A DNA stretch of 64,000 bases, taken from NCBI GenBank assembly GCA_018653085.1, contig JABIAY010000053.1, positions 190,561 through 254,560 on the forward strand. The letters run 5' to 3'. This stretch comes from Nitrospina sp. Its GTDB lineage: Bacteria; Nitrospinota; Nitrospinia; Nitrospinales; VA-1. Positions 1 through 9,259 of this stretch are shown in pieces. The position numbers and the translations under genes were made by a program. Numbering within the stretch: the first letter of the stretch is position 1; each line of letters opens with the position of its first letter. The notes under the pieces were generated by a model. The model was not told the DNA's origin, made no database searches, and was given only the letters and a program-made list of their open reading frames with translations.

Positions 1-622
1 CCTGGTAAGCCAATAGGACAATATCATCGCCAGGGTTAATTTCATCTATCACGAATTGACCTAGAACAACCTCGAATTTTGTATCGCCCATTTTACGAGA
101 GAACCCTTCGCTGACGCCTTCTACATTGATGTCGCCATCCCAAACCAACTCTGATTTCATAAATGGAACGGCGAACTTGCCTCCGGTAAGTTGAAAAGAG
201 TGCGGGTTCCACTTGAAATAAGCGCGATCCAGGTCGAAAGCTTTATTTCCGAATCCGCCATCAAAAGTAGAATTGGTAGAGGCCTGGCTACCCAAACTGC
301 CTGTTACGATGCGGAATCCAATATCTAGATCCTTATATAAATGCACCTTTCCCTTGAGTCGAAATCTCAGTCGGAACCGACTGCGGTCCAACACGTTTGA
401 CCCTGTCCGGGCCCGGGTGTCAATTTGGTATCGCGTGCGAAGGTCTCCACCCCAGGTGAAGCGTTTCATCACTTCCAAAAGCACGGCATTAGCTTGTTGC
501 TTTTCTTCCAAAGCCAGAAGCCTGAGTTCTTGCTCGGACATTTCAGCCATTACTGTTGAGGGAACGACCCACATTAAAATAAAGAGAACCAATGTGCTTG
601 CTATAAAACGAATTTTTAACAT
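1..622 (-). CDS. putative outer-membrane porin (partial, N-terminal part)
   Basis: About 207 residues are visible; the gene runs off the left edge. It starts at ATG 622 behind a perfect AGGAGGAG Shine-Dalgarno (628-635). Residues 1-27 form a signal peptide ending VMA. A short helical stretch (EQELRLLALEEKQQA) follows, then alternating amphipathic strands (WGGDLRTRYQID, RFRLRFRLKGKV, AYFKWNPHSFQLTGGKFAVPF) typical of putative beta-barrel porins. It lies downstream of and in the same direction as phoR, with its own 120-bp promoter region that holds three 7-mers spaced 11 bp apart. Context suggests an anion or phosphate porin; substrate specificity is inferred only. Confidence 0.7.
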   Translation of the reverse strand, partial: MLKIRFIASTLVLFILMWVVPSTVMAEMSEQELRLLALEEKQQANAVLLEVMKRFTWGGDLRTRYQIDTRARTGSNVLDRSRFRLRFRLKGKVHLYKDLDIGFRIVTGSLGSQASTNSTFDGGFGNKAFDLDRAYFKWNPHSFQLTGGKFAVPFMKSELVWDGDINVEGVSEGFSRKMGDTKFEVVLGQFVIDEINPGDDIVLLAYQ

Positions 623-681
623 TTTTACTCCTCCTAAATTGAATATAAGCTTTATATGTTGTGTTAATTTAGAAATTACAA

Positions 682-710
682 GTTAGAAAATTGTTAGAAC
701 TAAATTAGAG
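682..710 (-). promoter_or_regulatory. candidate Pho box (three 7-mers, 11-bp period)
   Basis: Read on the minus strand, CTCTAAT-TTAG-TTCTAAC-AATT-TTCTAAC places three 7-mers at exactly 11-bp spacing (plus-strand starts 682, 693 and 704). This is the layout of PhoB-type boxes: 7-bp direct repeats with 4-bp A/T-rich spacers. It sits 60-90 bp upstream of the porin start and just after phoR. The 7-mer differs from the enterobacterial CTGTCAT. Confidence 0.45.
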
Positions 711-742
711 TTTGGTGAAATCGATGAAAAAAACTTTCAGAC

Positions 743-2512
743 TTAAGCAATCGGGAGATGGATGGAAAACCGACTTCCTTTTCCAGGGGTACTGTCTACG
801 GAAACTTGACCACGGTGGGCCTGGGCGATATGTTTAACGATGGCAAGCCCCAGACCGGTTCCGCCAAACTTCCTACTGCGGGCCTCATCGACCCGGTAAA
901 ACCTTTCGAACAACCTGGGTAAGTGGTTGGAGTCGATACCGCACCCCCAATCCTGTACTCCGATCACTACTTCCGATGTATTTTTGGAAACCTCAATTTC
1001 GACCCGGTTGTTGGGTTCGCTGTATTTAAGTGCATTGTCCACCAGATTGATTACGGCCTGGCTTAAAAGAGCGGGGTTAACTTGAGCCCATAAATCTTCT
1101 TCGCAATTCAAGTGAAGGGTTGAGTTTTTGTCCGAAGCCTTCAATTCGCAATCCTGTATGACTGATTCCAGAATGTCCTTGACCCTGGTTTTTCCCAGAA
1201 TTATTTCAGAGCCATCGGAGTTTTGTTCAAGACGTGAAAGGCTCAGGAGATCTTCAATAATCGCATCCAACCGATTAATTTGTTTTTCGATGATTTTCAA
1301 AAAGCGTTCTGCTTCATCGCGATTTCCCAGTGCTCCTTGTAGAAGAGTTTCAACAAATCCCTTAACAAGGGTAATAGGAGTTTTCAATTCATGGGAAACA
1401 TTTGCAACAAAGTCACGGCGAATAGTTTCCAACCGGCGAATCCGTGTAATGTCATTCAGCACAATGACTGCACCAACCGCTTGTCCCTGACTGTCTTGCA
1501 GGACCGCTCCATGTGCCTGGAGATACTTTTCATTTCCTATGGCAAGATCTGTTTCCGCATTTTTTCTTCCCTTGAGAGTATGGCTCACGAATTTCAGGAG
1601 CGCCGGATTCCTGATGACCTCCTGGATGGGCCGACCCTCGGCTTGCCCCGGGTCAACACCAATTAATCTGGCGGCCGCGTGATTCATGCTAAGCAACAGT
1701 TCCTGGGCATCCACAGCCAACACACCCTCCACCATACTTGAAAGTACCGCTTCCCTTTCGTTGCGCTGAACGGTGATAGTGCGGATTCGTTTGTCCAGTT
1801 GGGAAACCATCTGGTTGAAAGCATCGGCCAGCGCACAGATTTCAATGGAATCGCTTTGGATAGATAATTCTTCGTTCCGTTCACCTCTTGAAATAGACTC
1901 CGCAACAGATTTCATTTTTTCGAGGGGGCGACTGATTCTACGTGAAACCATCAGGCTGATTCCGGCCGCGAGCAAACCAACTATCAGACCGACACTGGCT
2001 ATTTTAATTTCAACGGACCTCAGCGCATGGTCGATGAAGGTAATGGGAATGGATGTTCGAACAACACCTTTAATTTTACCCTCGTAAATTAATGGAACAG
2101 CGAGATACATCATTCGCTCTTCCAAAGTGTTGCTGAACCGAATTGATGTGCCTATTCCACCCTTGAGCGCAGGTTTAAACTCAGGGCGATCTGAATGATT
2201 GTTCATTCGCGAAGGGTCTTCATGCGAATCCCCGAGTACATGACCGGATGGATCTATAATGGTAATCCGGCTATTGGTCTTGCCTCCTAGTTCCCGGCTT
2301 AGTTTGTTCAGGAGTTTGGAATCAAGGGAAGGTGAAGTTTTTAAAACATCGTGTTCGACCAGCCAGGCCCGGGTTTTTAAGTCCTCCGCAGTTCGGTCGT
2401 AATAGAAGTCTCTGAGCGAATCCAGAGCATACCAGCCTACGGTAAAGATAGCTGTGAAGGTGATGAGTAAATAGGTTGGAAAAAGTTGCCAGAGAATTCT
2501 TTTTTTTGCCAT
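743..2512 (-). CDS. phoR: PhoR-like membrane sensor histidine kinase
   Basis: 589 residues. TM1 (about 9-28) and TM2 (about 170-190) bracket an extracytoplasmic sensor. They are followed by HAMP (190-240), PAS (250-355), HisKA with the phospho-acceptor His374 in NVSHELKTPI, and a HATPase domain with N, G1 (DWGCGID) and G2 (GGTGLGLAI) boxes. The architecture matches PhoR-type kinases. It should autophosphorylate and pass phosphate to the OmpR-family regulator encoded 200 bp upstream on the same strand. A porin with a Pho-like box lies downstream, which supports phosphate sensing, but the signal is not shown by sequence. The phoB-phoR gap is filled by palindromic repeats, so the two may not share one tight transcript. 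Confidence 0.85.
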   Translation of the reverse strand: MAKKRILWQLFPTYLLITFTAIFTVGWYALDSLRDFYYDRTAEDLKTRAWLVEHDVLKTSPSLDSKLLNKLSRELGGKTNSRITIIDPSGHVLGDSHEDPSRMNNHSDRPEFKPALKGGIGTSIRFSNTLEERMMYLAVPLIYEGKIKGVVRTSIPITFIDHALRSVEIKIASVGLIVGLLAAGISLMVSRRISRPLEKMKSVAESISRGERNEELSIQSDSIEICALADAFNQMVSQLDKRIRTITVQRNEREAVLSSMVEGVLAVDAQELLLSMNHAAARLIGVDPGQAEGRPIQEVIRNPALLKFVSHTLKGRKNAETDLAIGNEKYLQAHGAVLQDSQGQAVGAVIVLNDITRIRRLETIRRDFVANVSHELKTPITLVKGFVETLLQGALGNRDEAERFLKIIEKQINRLDAIIEDLLSLSRLEQNSDGSEIILGKTRVKDILESVIQDCELKASDKNSTLHLNCEEDLWAQVNPALLSQAVINLVDNALKYSEPNNRVEIEVSKNTSEVVIGVQDWGCGIDSNHLPRLFERFYRVDEARSRKFGGTGLGLAIVKHIAQAHRGQVSVDSTPGKGSRFSIHLPIA

Positions 2513-2519
2513 AATTTTC

Positions 2520-2712
2520 TCCGCCAGGCGCGAGGCCAGCGTGCCATCGCTTTATTTGGTAGCCGTGATACTCTTCCTTAGCTTTTACCCTTGCAGGGCA
2601 TGAAGACAAATGAAGAGGGTGTCACGCGTGTCCCGCAGGGGTAAAAGAGTTATCTCGGCTTAACGAGTTCTTGCTCAGTTGCATTTCCTCCCACGGGAGT
2701 GGCCCGGTCGGC
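2520..2712. repeat. dispersed palindromic repeat cluster between phoB and phoR
   Basis: Contains modules seen many times in the window: CCAGCGTGCCATCGCTTTA, GTGATACTCTTCCTTA, two variants of a 'gtgcccc-gcaggggtaa' hairpin, GAGTTATCTCGGCTTAACGAG and CCTCCCACGGGAGTGG. No ORF is credible here. It occupies the whole phoB-phoR spacer. Confidence 0.8.
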
Positions 2713-2713
2713 T

Positions 2714-3403
2714 TTAAGTTTCTGTGAACCGGTACCCAACACCACGGACTGTTTCGATATATTTCGAAACGGTGCCTAAATTTTTTCGCAAGCCTACAAT
2801 TTGAAAATCTATAGCCCTGTCGGTAATTGCGTACCCATCCCCTCGAACTGCATCTACAATTTGACCGCGTGTGAAGACCCAGCCAGGCCTTCGAGCAAGA
2901 AACTCGAGAATTTTAAACTCAGTAAGGGTTAACTTTACCAACTGTCCTTTTACATAGACTTCATATTTTCCCAGATGAATTTCCAGATCGGGAAATACAA
3001 TTGTCGTGGACTCAGGTGAATCGTCCCCTTGCTTTCTCCTCAAGACAGCTTTCACCCGACTGAGAAAAACTTTTACGCTGAAAGGTTTGGTGACATAGTC
3101 ATCCGCTCCCAGCTCGATCCCAATCACAATATCTGATTCTTCCCCCTTTGCAGTCAACATTATTATGGGGATATGGTTTGTGTTCGAATCGTTCTTTAAT
3201 TGACGGCATACTTCCAACCCATTCATTCCCGGAAGCATCAAATCGAGAACCAGCAAATCGGGCGATATTTTTCTGGCTTCCTGCAACCCTGATTCTCCAG
3301 ACCCCACGCACTGCACCTGGTGACCTTCTTTGCTTAAGTTATACTTGAGCAGTTCCTGAATATCTTCCTCATCTTCTACAACGAGAATGTGTTTTTGTGC
3401 CAT
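2714..3403 (-). CDS. phoB: PhoB-like OmpR-family response regulator
   Basis: 229 residues. A receiver domain (about 4-120) has the acidic pair in VVEDEED, phospho-acceptor Asp54 in LVLDLMLPGMNG, Thr in MLTAKGE and the switch Lys in VTKPF. A winged-helix DNA-binding domain follows (about 130-229) with TLTEFKILEFLARRPG and a recognition segment near GDGYAITDRAIDFQIVGLRKNLG; it ends with the usual ETVRGVGYRF. Partner of the adjacent PhoR-like kinase. The upstream region (3429-3446) contains TTTAATC and GTTAAGG spaced 11 bp, which could be an autoregulatory box. PhoB is the best name from family and context; another OmpR-family role is possible. Confidence 0.85.
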   Translation of the reverse strand: MAQKHILVVEDEEDIQELLKYNLSKEGHQVQCVGSGESGLQEARKISPDLLVLDLMLPGMNGLEVCRQLKNDSNTNHIPIIMLTAKGEESDIVIGIELGADDYVTKPFSVKVFLSRVKAVLRRKQGDDSPESTTIVFPDLEIHLGKYEVYVKGQLVKLTLTEFKILEFLARRPGWVFTRGQIVDAVRGDGYAITDRAIDFQIVGLRKNLGTVSKYIETVRGVGYRFTET

Positions 3404-3428
3404 ACCTGCTTACCTTATTCATAATAGA

Positions 3429-3446
3429 TTTAATCAATTGTTAAGG
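3429..3446 (-). promoter_or_regulatory. weak candidate Pho box upstream of phoB
   Basis: Minus-strand CCTTAAC-AATT-GATTAAA has 11-bp spacing and shares TAAC-AATT with the porin box at 682-710. It lies 26-43 bp upstream of the phoB start. Only two half-sites are recognisable and the region is AT-rich, so chance is plausible. Confidence 0.25.
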
Positions 3447-3484
3447 AAAGTATAGCCTTTGTTTGGGAATTGGGGTGTTAGGTT

Positions 3485-3811
3485 TTGGTTAGCCACCGGC
3501 GAGCCTCCCCTGCCAAGGGGCTAGCCCACTCCCGCGGGAGGGAACATAGCAATTACTTTTTAAGCCGAGATAACTCTCTACTCGCCAGAAAAATTGCTGG
3601 TCTATGCAAACCCCCTTTATCCCCCTTATCAGGGGGAATTATTAAAGTATTGCGCTTGATGACTTGGTCTGCTTGACGGGCAATGCAGTGCTGGCCCCAC
3701 GCCTAGTGGCCCCTTAGCAGGGGAGGCAGAGAGCAAGGGCTTTTTGAGCCGAGATAACTCTCTGCTCGCCAAATAAAGCGACGGCACATTGGCCCCACGC
3801 CTAGTGGGGCT
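3485..3811. repeat. dispersed palindromic repeat cluster (several modules in tandem)
   Basis: Fills the gap between phoB and the DUF1566 gene. Modules include AGCCGAGATAACTCTCT followed by RCTCGCCA (twice), a CCCCCTTATCAGGGGGAA hairpin (about 3630-3647), CCCCTTAGCAGGGGAGGCAG, and GGCCCCACGCCTAGTGG at 3693-3709 and again at 3791-3807. The two copies are exactly 98 bp apart, indicating tandem elements. The last copy abuts the stop codon of the DUF1566 gene. Confidence 0.85.
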
Positions 3812-4238
3812 AGGGGTCGCGGCGGACAAGGCGTACTGCGTGGGAAATAGTTTTGTCGTCCTTGCCGTACCAATAGGCGCATCCGTTCATATAGAACAGG
3901 ATTTGTGCTTCTTCGCCACGGATGGATGAGGTCCAGGTGCAGTTCGCCGCGCCAGGGGGAAATATGGAGTCGAGATGAATATCGCCACCCTTAAAATCTT
4001 TATTCAACATGTCCTTGTCATAAATGGATGAGGCCTCATGAATGGTCGGGATGCGCCAGTCATCATATCCCCCCACTTTTTCCTTGTTCATTTTTTTCAG
4101 GTATTCTTCCGTTTCTGCGTAAGACACCTCTTTATCCATATCCAACCACGAGTCGTTTGCCATCCAGGTGACGCTGGTCAGCGAATCGTAAATAGTTCCA
4201 TCGTCTCTTTTCAAAAACCGTGATTTTTCGTTACCCAT
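3810..4238 (-). CDS. DUF1566 (Lcl C-terminal-like) domain protein
   Basis: 142 residues. The sequence shows the DUF1566 signature: VTWMANDSW near the N-terminus, a central DDWRIPTIHEASSIYD (DWRLPT-type motif) and a terminal HAVRLVR. Usually this domain is found in secreted or surface proteins of unknown function; here there is no signal peptide. Start ATG 4238 has ACGGAGAA upstream. The stop TAG (3810-3812) is immediately followed by a CCCCACTAGGCGTGGGG repeat, so the 3' end coincides with an element boundary. The molecular function is unknown. Confidence 0.7.
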   Translation of the reverse strand: MGNEKSRFLKRDDGTIYDSLTSVTWMANDSWLDMDKEVSYAETEEYLKKMNKEKVGGYDDWRIPTIHEASSIYDKDMLNKDFKGGDIHLDSIFPPGAANCTWTSSIRGEEAQILFYMNGCAYWYGKDDKTISHAVRLVRRDP

Positions 4239-4625
4239 TCTATTCTCCGTAATGACAGGGTTTCTCTTTCCGCTATCGGAAACCCAATATCTTCAAGTTA
4301 ATCGTAGGGTCCCATTTTAACCGATGCATTGGCGATTTCAAATATCGTTTAGGTGCAAGAGAAAGTGGGCTTTTCGGGTTAGTTTTGATGGGAACTGGAA
4401 TTCGATAAAACAAAAAACCTCATAACGTAGAGCTGTCAGTGTGTGTGAATAAAATGCGATTATTTTTGGTTAGACTATTGGAATTGTGTGGCAATTTGCG
4501 GACCTGGGAAATTTTCGGAAACCCTGCTGTTATATGGGAGGTATTGAGCTTACAATATTTGTGCATTAAATACGCAGTGTTTGGTGTAGTGGATTACAAC
4601 ACGCCTCCTGAGCAACAGGGTCACC
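4239..4625. other. intergenic region between divergent genes
   Basis: AT-rich spacer between the DUF1566 gene and the sensor kinase. It contains a hairpin at 4258-4285 (GGGTTTC/GAAACCC outer arms, TTTCCG-CTAT-CGGAAA inner arms) just upstream of the DUF1566 start. I see no convincing coding sequence or RNA gene in the rest. Confidence 0.5.
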
Positions 4626-7040
4626 ATGTCTCTTTTCTCAACATTCAGGAACATAGTCATCATTATAGTTAGCCTGTTTTGTCTGGTCAGTTTTTCTGTT
4701 TACCGGATGAATATGCTTGAAAAAGCACATGGCCGTGCATTGTCTCAGCAGGCAGAATTGAGGGAGTTGGGAGAGAAGCTGGCGTGGGGTTCTGATTATT
4801 TAACAGATGAAATTCGCCGTCACGTACAGTTTGGAGACATGTCTCATTATTACAATTTCTGGAATGAGGTGAATGTCAACCGGTCGCGGGACAAAGCTGT
4901 TGAAAGACTGAAGGAGCTTAAAGTTTTGCCGAGCGACTTGGCCTACATTGAAGAAGCCAAAGGGTACTCTGACCACTTGATCGAGACAGAAGTAAAGGCC
5001 ATGGAAGCAGTTGAAAGCAATGATTTGGACGAAGCAAGAAGGCTGGTGTTTGGCGAATATTACGGTGAGCAGAAGGGCCTGATCCTGGGAGATATTAAAA
5101 AGTTTCAGGGTACTGTTAATGCCCGAGCGCAAGCCCTTACAGAACATTTCCATAATGAAATGTCATTCTTCATGATGCTCACAAACCTTCTGCTGTTGGT
5201 TTCCGGAGTGCTTGTTTTATTTCTTGTGTACAGTATTGGTATCAGGCGCCTTCTCAATCCGCTTAAATATTTAACCCATATTATGCAGGAACTTGTGCAG
5301 GGTAATCTGGAGATCCCGATTCAGGTATCAGGCAGAAGAGACGAGATGTCGGAGATGGGTCAAGCGCTACAGGTTTTTAAAGAAAATGCCATCGAGAAAC
5401 AAACTGCTGAGCTCGAACTTTTCAGGGTCAACAGGTCCAGAAGTCTTATCCTGGAATCAGTGGGGGAGGGAATTTATGGTCTGGGTCTGGATGGACAGGT
5501 AGCCTTTCTCAATCCCATGGCGGAAAAACTCCTGGGCTATTCTCTGGAAGAATTAAAAGGTAAACCCGCCCATTTATTAATCCACCATTCCAAGTCGGAT
5601 GGAAGACCTTACCCTATTGACGAATGTCCTGTTTATTGAGCATTTTGTGATGGTGAAATATACAACGAGAAGAACGAAATATACTGGAGAAAAGATGGTT
5701 CAAGCTTTCCTGTTGAATACACCAGTACACCTATCTATGAAGAAGGCAAACTGGCAGGTGCCGTTGTGGTCTTCAAGGATATTTCTGAACGCAAATATGC
5801 TGATGATGTGCTCAAGCAGATTGTTGTGGGGACCTCGGCCGCGATCGGGGATGATTTTTTAAAAGCACTTGTCAAAAACCTGGCGACATCTCTCCGTGTT
5901 AAATACGCTTTTATTGGAGAACTGACTGGAGGTAAACCGGAAAAAGTTGTGACCCGCGCAGTTTGGGCAAATGGAGCACTCGCTGAAAACTTTGAGTATG
6001 GTTTGAAGGACACTCCCTGTGAAAACGTGGTGAGTAATAAGGCTTGCTACTACCCAAACGATGTTCAAAATCTTTTTCCGAAAGACCTGTTATTGGTGGA
6101 GATGGGAGTGGAAAGCTATCTGGGTGTGCCATTGTATGACAATGAAAAAAAGGGTCGGGGACTCTTGGTGGTTCTGCATGACGCGGAAATACCAGAAAGC
6201 ATAGACCCTCAAGCCATTATGCAGGTGTTTGCCAACCGAATTGAAGCCGAACTGGAACGCCACGATGCACAGATGAAACTTGATAAGCACCTCAACGATC
6301 TTGAAAGACTGGTCGGGGAACGTACCGCCGCTTTGGAGACAAGTAATCAGAACCTCAGCGAGTTTGCCTTCATAGCTTCCCATGATCTGCAGGAACCACT
6401 CCGTAAAGTGATACTGTTTGGAGATAGGCTGGGGGAGCTAAATCGGGGTTTAGACGAGAAAAGCCGTGACTATATCAATCGAATGCAGGGGGCCACGGTT
6501 CGAATGCAGGATTTAATTGATGACTTGCTACTGTTTTCAAAGTTAACAACCTACAGTTCGCCATTTGTAAAAATTGACTGCAACAAAATTATCGAAGGTA
6601 CTTTGTCAGACCTTGAGGCCAGGGTAAACGAGTCCCGGGGAACAATAAATGTAGATAAATTGCCGGACATAGAGGCCGACTCGTTTCAAATGCGCCAGTT
6701 GTTTCAGAACCTGATCGGCAATGCCCTCAAATACCGTAAAGAAGATGTTGATCCTGTGATCAACATTTCTGCCCAGCCCGATGGAAATGGAAATGTGGTA
6801 ATAAAAATCGAGGATAACGGTATCGGGTTTGATGAAAAATATAAGGATAAAATTTTCCAACTCTTCCAGCGGTTGCATGGGAAAAATGCCTACGGAGGAA
6901 CCGGTATGGGGCTCGCGATCTGCAAAAAAATAGTCGAACACCATAGCGGAAGCATGACTGTCGACAGCACCCCAGGTGTGGGCACAGCCTTTCAAGTCAG
7001 CCTGCCTAAAAAGCATCCTCTATCTGAGAGGACAGGTTAG
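4626..7040 (+). pseudogene. membrane sensor histidine kinase interrupted by an in-frame UGA
   Basis: One 804-codon frame reads from ATG 4626 to TAG 7038-7040, broken only by TGA at 5637-5639 (codon 338). Before it: TM1 (about 8-26), a periplasmic helical region, TM2 (about 180-203), HAMP and the first half of a PAS domain ending DGRPYPIDECPVY. After it, in the same frame, PAS resumes (AFCDGEIYNEKNEIYWRKDGSSFPVEY), then GAF (about 390-550), HisKA with ASHDLQEPL, and HATPase (ED.GIGF, GGTGMGLAI). A downstream GTG at 5766 could begin a 424-residue soluble GAF-kinase, but it has no clear ribosome site. The residue expected at the stop is not conserved enough to guess. Nonsense mutation, sequence error or readthrough are all possible. 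Confidence 0.75.
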
Positions 7041-7065
7041 AAAGTGTAGTTAAAGAGTCAACGGC

Positions 7066-7209
7066 ACCTCAAGGGCTTAACGAGCTTTGCCCTATTGGCC
7101 CTCCGCCGAGCCCCTTAGCAGGGGAGGCAGATAGCAAGGGCTCTTTGCGCCGAGACCACTCTTTGCCTGCCAGAAAAAGCGATGGCATATTGGCCCCACG
7201 CCTAGTGGT
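7066..7209. repeat. dispersed palindromic repeat cluster
   Basis: Contains CCCCTTAGCAGGGGAGGCAG, GCAAGGGCTCTTTGCGCCGAG, the TGCCAGAAAAAGCGATGGCA segment and CCCCACGCCTAGTGG. The last module overlaps the 3' end of the nitrilase gene and provides its TAG stop codon (7202-7204, minus strand). Confidence 0.85.
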
Positions 7210-7984
7210 AGAGATCTTCGCGGCGGTCTTTGAAAATGTGGTTGTGGGGTGTGAGGTATTTGTCGCGGGCTTTTTCCAGATCGATTTCGACGATTTGGAC
7301 TTCCTCTTCGGTTTTGGATGCACGGACTAGAATATTTCCATCCGGGTCTACAACTTGGCTCTGGCCTATAAATTTAAGAGCTCCCATACGTTCTTCACTT
7401 CCTACCCGATCAGCAGTGACGGCAAAGACGCGGTTCTCCAGGCAACGGGTGATCATTGCCTGAGGGCAATGGGCCAGGACGAGGTTGGAGGGGTGGGCGA
7501 TCAGGTCCGCTCCCAACAGGGCCAGCGTCCGGGCTGTTTCAGGAAAGCGCCAGTCGAAACAGATCATAACTCCTACTTTTGCATTGGCGATATCAAAGAC
7601 TTGGAGCGGCAGGTTTCCTGAGTCGAAGCAGAGCTTTTCTGTATCAAAAAGATGGAGCTTGCGGTATTTCCCAATATAGCCGTTGGGACCGATGATGACG
7701 GCGGAATTGTACACATGGTTTTCATCGGCTTCGGCAAGACCGGCGATTATAAAAGCATTGGTTTTTTTTGCGAGAGCGGTCAGCGCATTGGTGGTGAGGC
7801 CTCCGGGAACTTGCTCTGCGAAACTACGTGACTCTTCTTTATCTTTGAACTGATACCCTGAGGCAAAAAGTTCAGGAAGAACAAACAGGTCGGCACTGTG
7901 CCCGTCAAGAAGCTCTTCAACCCGGTCGAGGTTTTTCTGAATGCTACCAAACGCGGGTTTGTTTTGAATAAATCCTACTCTCAT
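7202..7984 (-). CDS. carbon-nitrogen hydrolase (nitrilase superfamily)
   Basis: 260 residues, the usual single-domain length. The catalytic triad is visible: Glu38 in FVLPELFASGY, Lys109 in KYRKLHLF and Cys142 in VMICFDWRFPE. It should hydrolyse an amide or carbamoyl C-N bond; the closest look is to omega-amidase/N-carbamoyl amidohydrolase-type members, but the substrate cannot be read from sequence. It begins 13 bp after aroC and is probably co-transcribed with it. Its stop codon TAG lies inside the CCACTAGGCGTGGGG repeat, so the natural C-terminus was set by insertion or recombination of that element. Confidence 0.85.
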   Translation of the reverse strand: MRVGFIQNKPAFGSIQKNLDRVEELLDGHSADLFVLPELFASGYQFKDKEESRSFAEQVPGGLTTNALTALAKKTNAFIIAGLAEADENHVYNSAVIIGPNGYIGKYRKLHLFDTEKLCFDSGNLPLQVFDIANAKVGVMICFDWRFPETARTLALLGADLIAHPSNLVLAHCPQAMITRCLENRVFAVTADRVGSEERMGALKFIGQSQVVDPDGNILVRASKTEEEVQIVEIDLEKARDKYLTPHNHIFKDRREDLYH

Positions 7985-7997
7985 AGCGATCGGAGGG

Positions 7998-9068
7998 TTA
8001 GGTCAAACGTGCTGTTTTGTTTCTCAGCAGATGGTCCATGAGAGTCAGAGCGACCATGGCCTCGGCAATGGGAACAGCTCTGGGGGCAACGCAGGGATCG
8101 TGTCGGCCTTCAACGCGAATTTCAGACTTTTTTCCTTTTTGGGTGATGGTTTCCTGTGCTTTGTTGATGGATGAAGTGGGTTTCACAACCAACTTAACAA
8201 TAATATCCATGCCATTGGAAATGCCCCCAAGAATCCCCCCGGAATTATTAGTTTGAGTTGTCACCTTTTTATTTTTCATGACGAAAACATCGTTGCACTC
8301 CGACCCGGTCATAGTGGCGGTTTGGAATCCGGCACCAATCTCCATCCCTTTTACTGCGGGGATGCACATGACCGCCTTGGCCAGATCGGCATCGAGTCTG
8401 TCGAATACGGGTTCGCCAAGTCCGGCGGGTACTCCCTTGGCAACGACTTCGACCACGCCACCCAGTGAGTCGCCTTTTTTGCGTGCTTCCATAATGGCGG
8501 TCACCATTTTTTCAGCGGTTTTTGCATCCGGGCAACGTACGATATTTTTTTCTATTTGCTTGAAGTTTACGGTTTCTGCTATGTGGTGCCCAATCTGTCG
8601 GGTGAATCCGGTGACGGTGATTTTATCCCGCGCCAAAAGTTTTTTGGCGATGGCTCCGGCGGCAACCCTGCCGACGGTTTCCCGGGCACTGGACCGCCCA
8701 CCACCCCGGTAATCCCGAAACCCGTATTTTGCATCATAGGTGTAATCTGCATGACCGGGACGGTACAGGTGTTTAATCAGTTCGTATTTTGAGGAGTCGG
8801 CATCTTTGTTGTCGACCCGCATGGAAATAGGCGTGCCGGTGGTCTTGCCTTTAAAAACGCCGGACATAATTTTAATCCGGTCGCCTTCTTTTCGGGTCGT
8901 GGTGACTTTGCTTTGACCGGTTCGGCGTCGGTCCAGGTCTTTCTGGATATCGGATTCTTTCAGCGGCAATCCGGCAGGGCAACCTTCTACCACCACGCCG
9001 ACTCCATCACCATGAGATTCGCCCCAGGTGGTGATTTTAAAAAGTTTTCCGAATGAGCTGCCAGACAT
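7998..9068 (-). CDS. aroC: chorismate synthase
   Basis: 356 residues. Converts 5-enolpyruvylshikimate-3-phosphate to chorismate with reduced FMN, the last step of the shikimate pathway. The N-terminus reads SFGKLFKITTWGESHGDGVGVVVEGCPAGLPL (GESHG signature), with DRRRTGQS, RGGGRSSARETVGRVAAGAIAKK and the C-terminal GRHDPCVAPRAVPIAEAM, all family hallmarks. It sits downstream of ihfB in the same direction as pheA and tyrA, whose products act after chorismate. 190 bp without an evident gene separates it from ihfB. Confidence 0.97.
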   Translation of the reverse strand: MSGSSFGKLFKITTWGESHGDGVGVVVEGCPAGLPLKESDIQKDLDRRRTGQSKVTTTRKEGDRIKIMSGVFKGKTTGTPISMRVDNKDADSSKYELIKHLYRPGHADYTYDAKYGFRDYRGGGRSSARETVGRVAAGAIAKKLLARDKITVTGFTRQIGHHIAETVNFKQIEKNIVRCPDAKTAEKMVTAIMEARKKGDSLGGVVEVVAKGVPAGLGEPVFDRLDADLAKAVMCIPAVKGMEIGAGFQTATMTGSECNDVFVMKNKKVTTQTNNSGGILGGISNGMDIIVKLVVKPTSSINKAQETITQKGKKSEIRVEGRHDPCVAPRAVPIAEAMVALTLMDHLLRNKTARLT

Positions 9069-9259
9069 AAATTTAGGGGTCGAGTTTAACGAAATCTGCC
9101 GGGTTATTCCCGGAAATCAGGATGTTCAATCGCGGGTTAAGGGCGTTAAAGTATTGAAAGGTAAGGCTGACTGTCTCAGGCGGGGGTGCGAGTGCCAAGG
9201 CCTTCAGGCCCCGGTAAGTGGGCCGATGCGAATGGGGTTTTATTTTTAAAAATCCCGTT

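Noticed and set aside
4439-4672. 77-codon frame before the sensor kinase
   Set aside because: Overlaps the kinase start in another frame and has no ribosome site or recognisable content.
5637-5680. Selenocysteine reading of the kinase UGA
   Set aside because: No SECIS-like hairpin with a GGUC-type loop follows the codon and a PAS loop is not a known Sec site.
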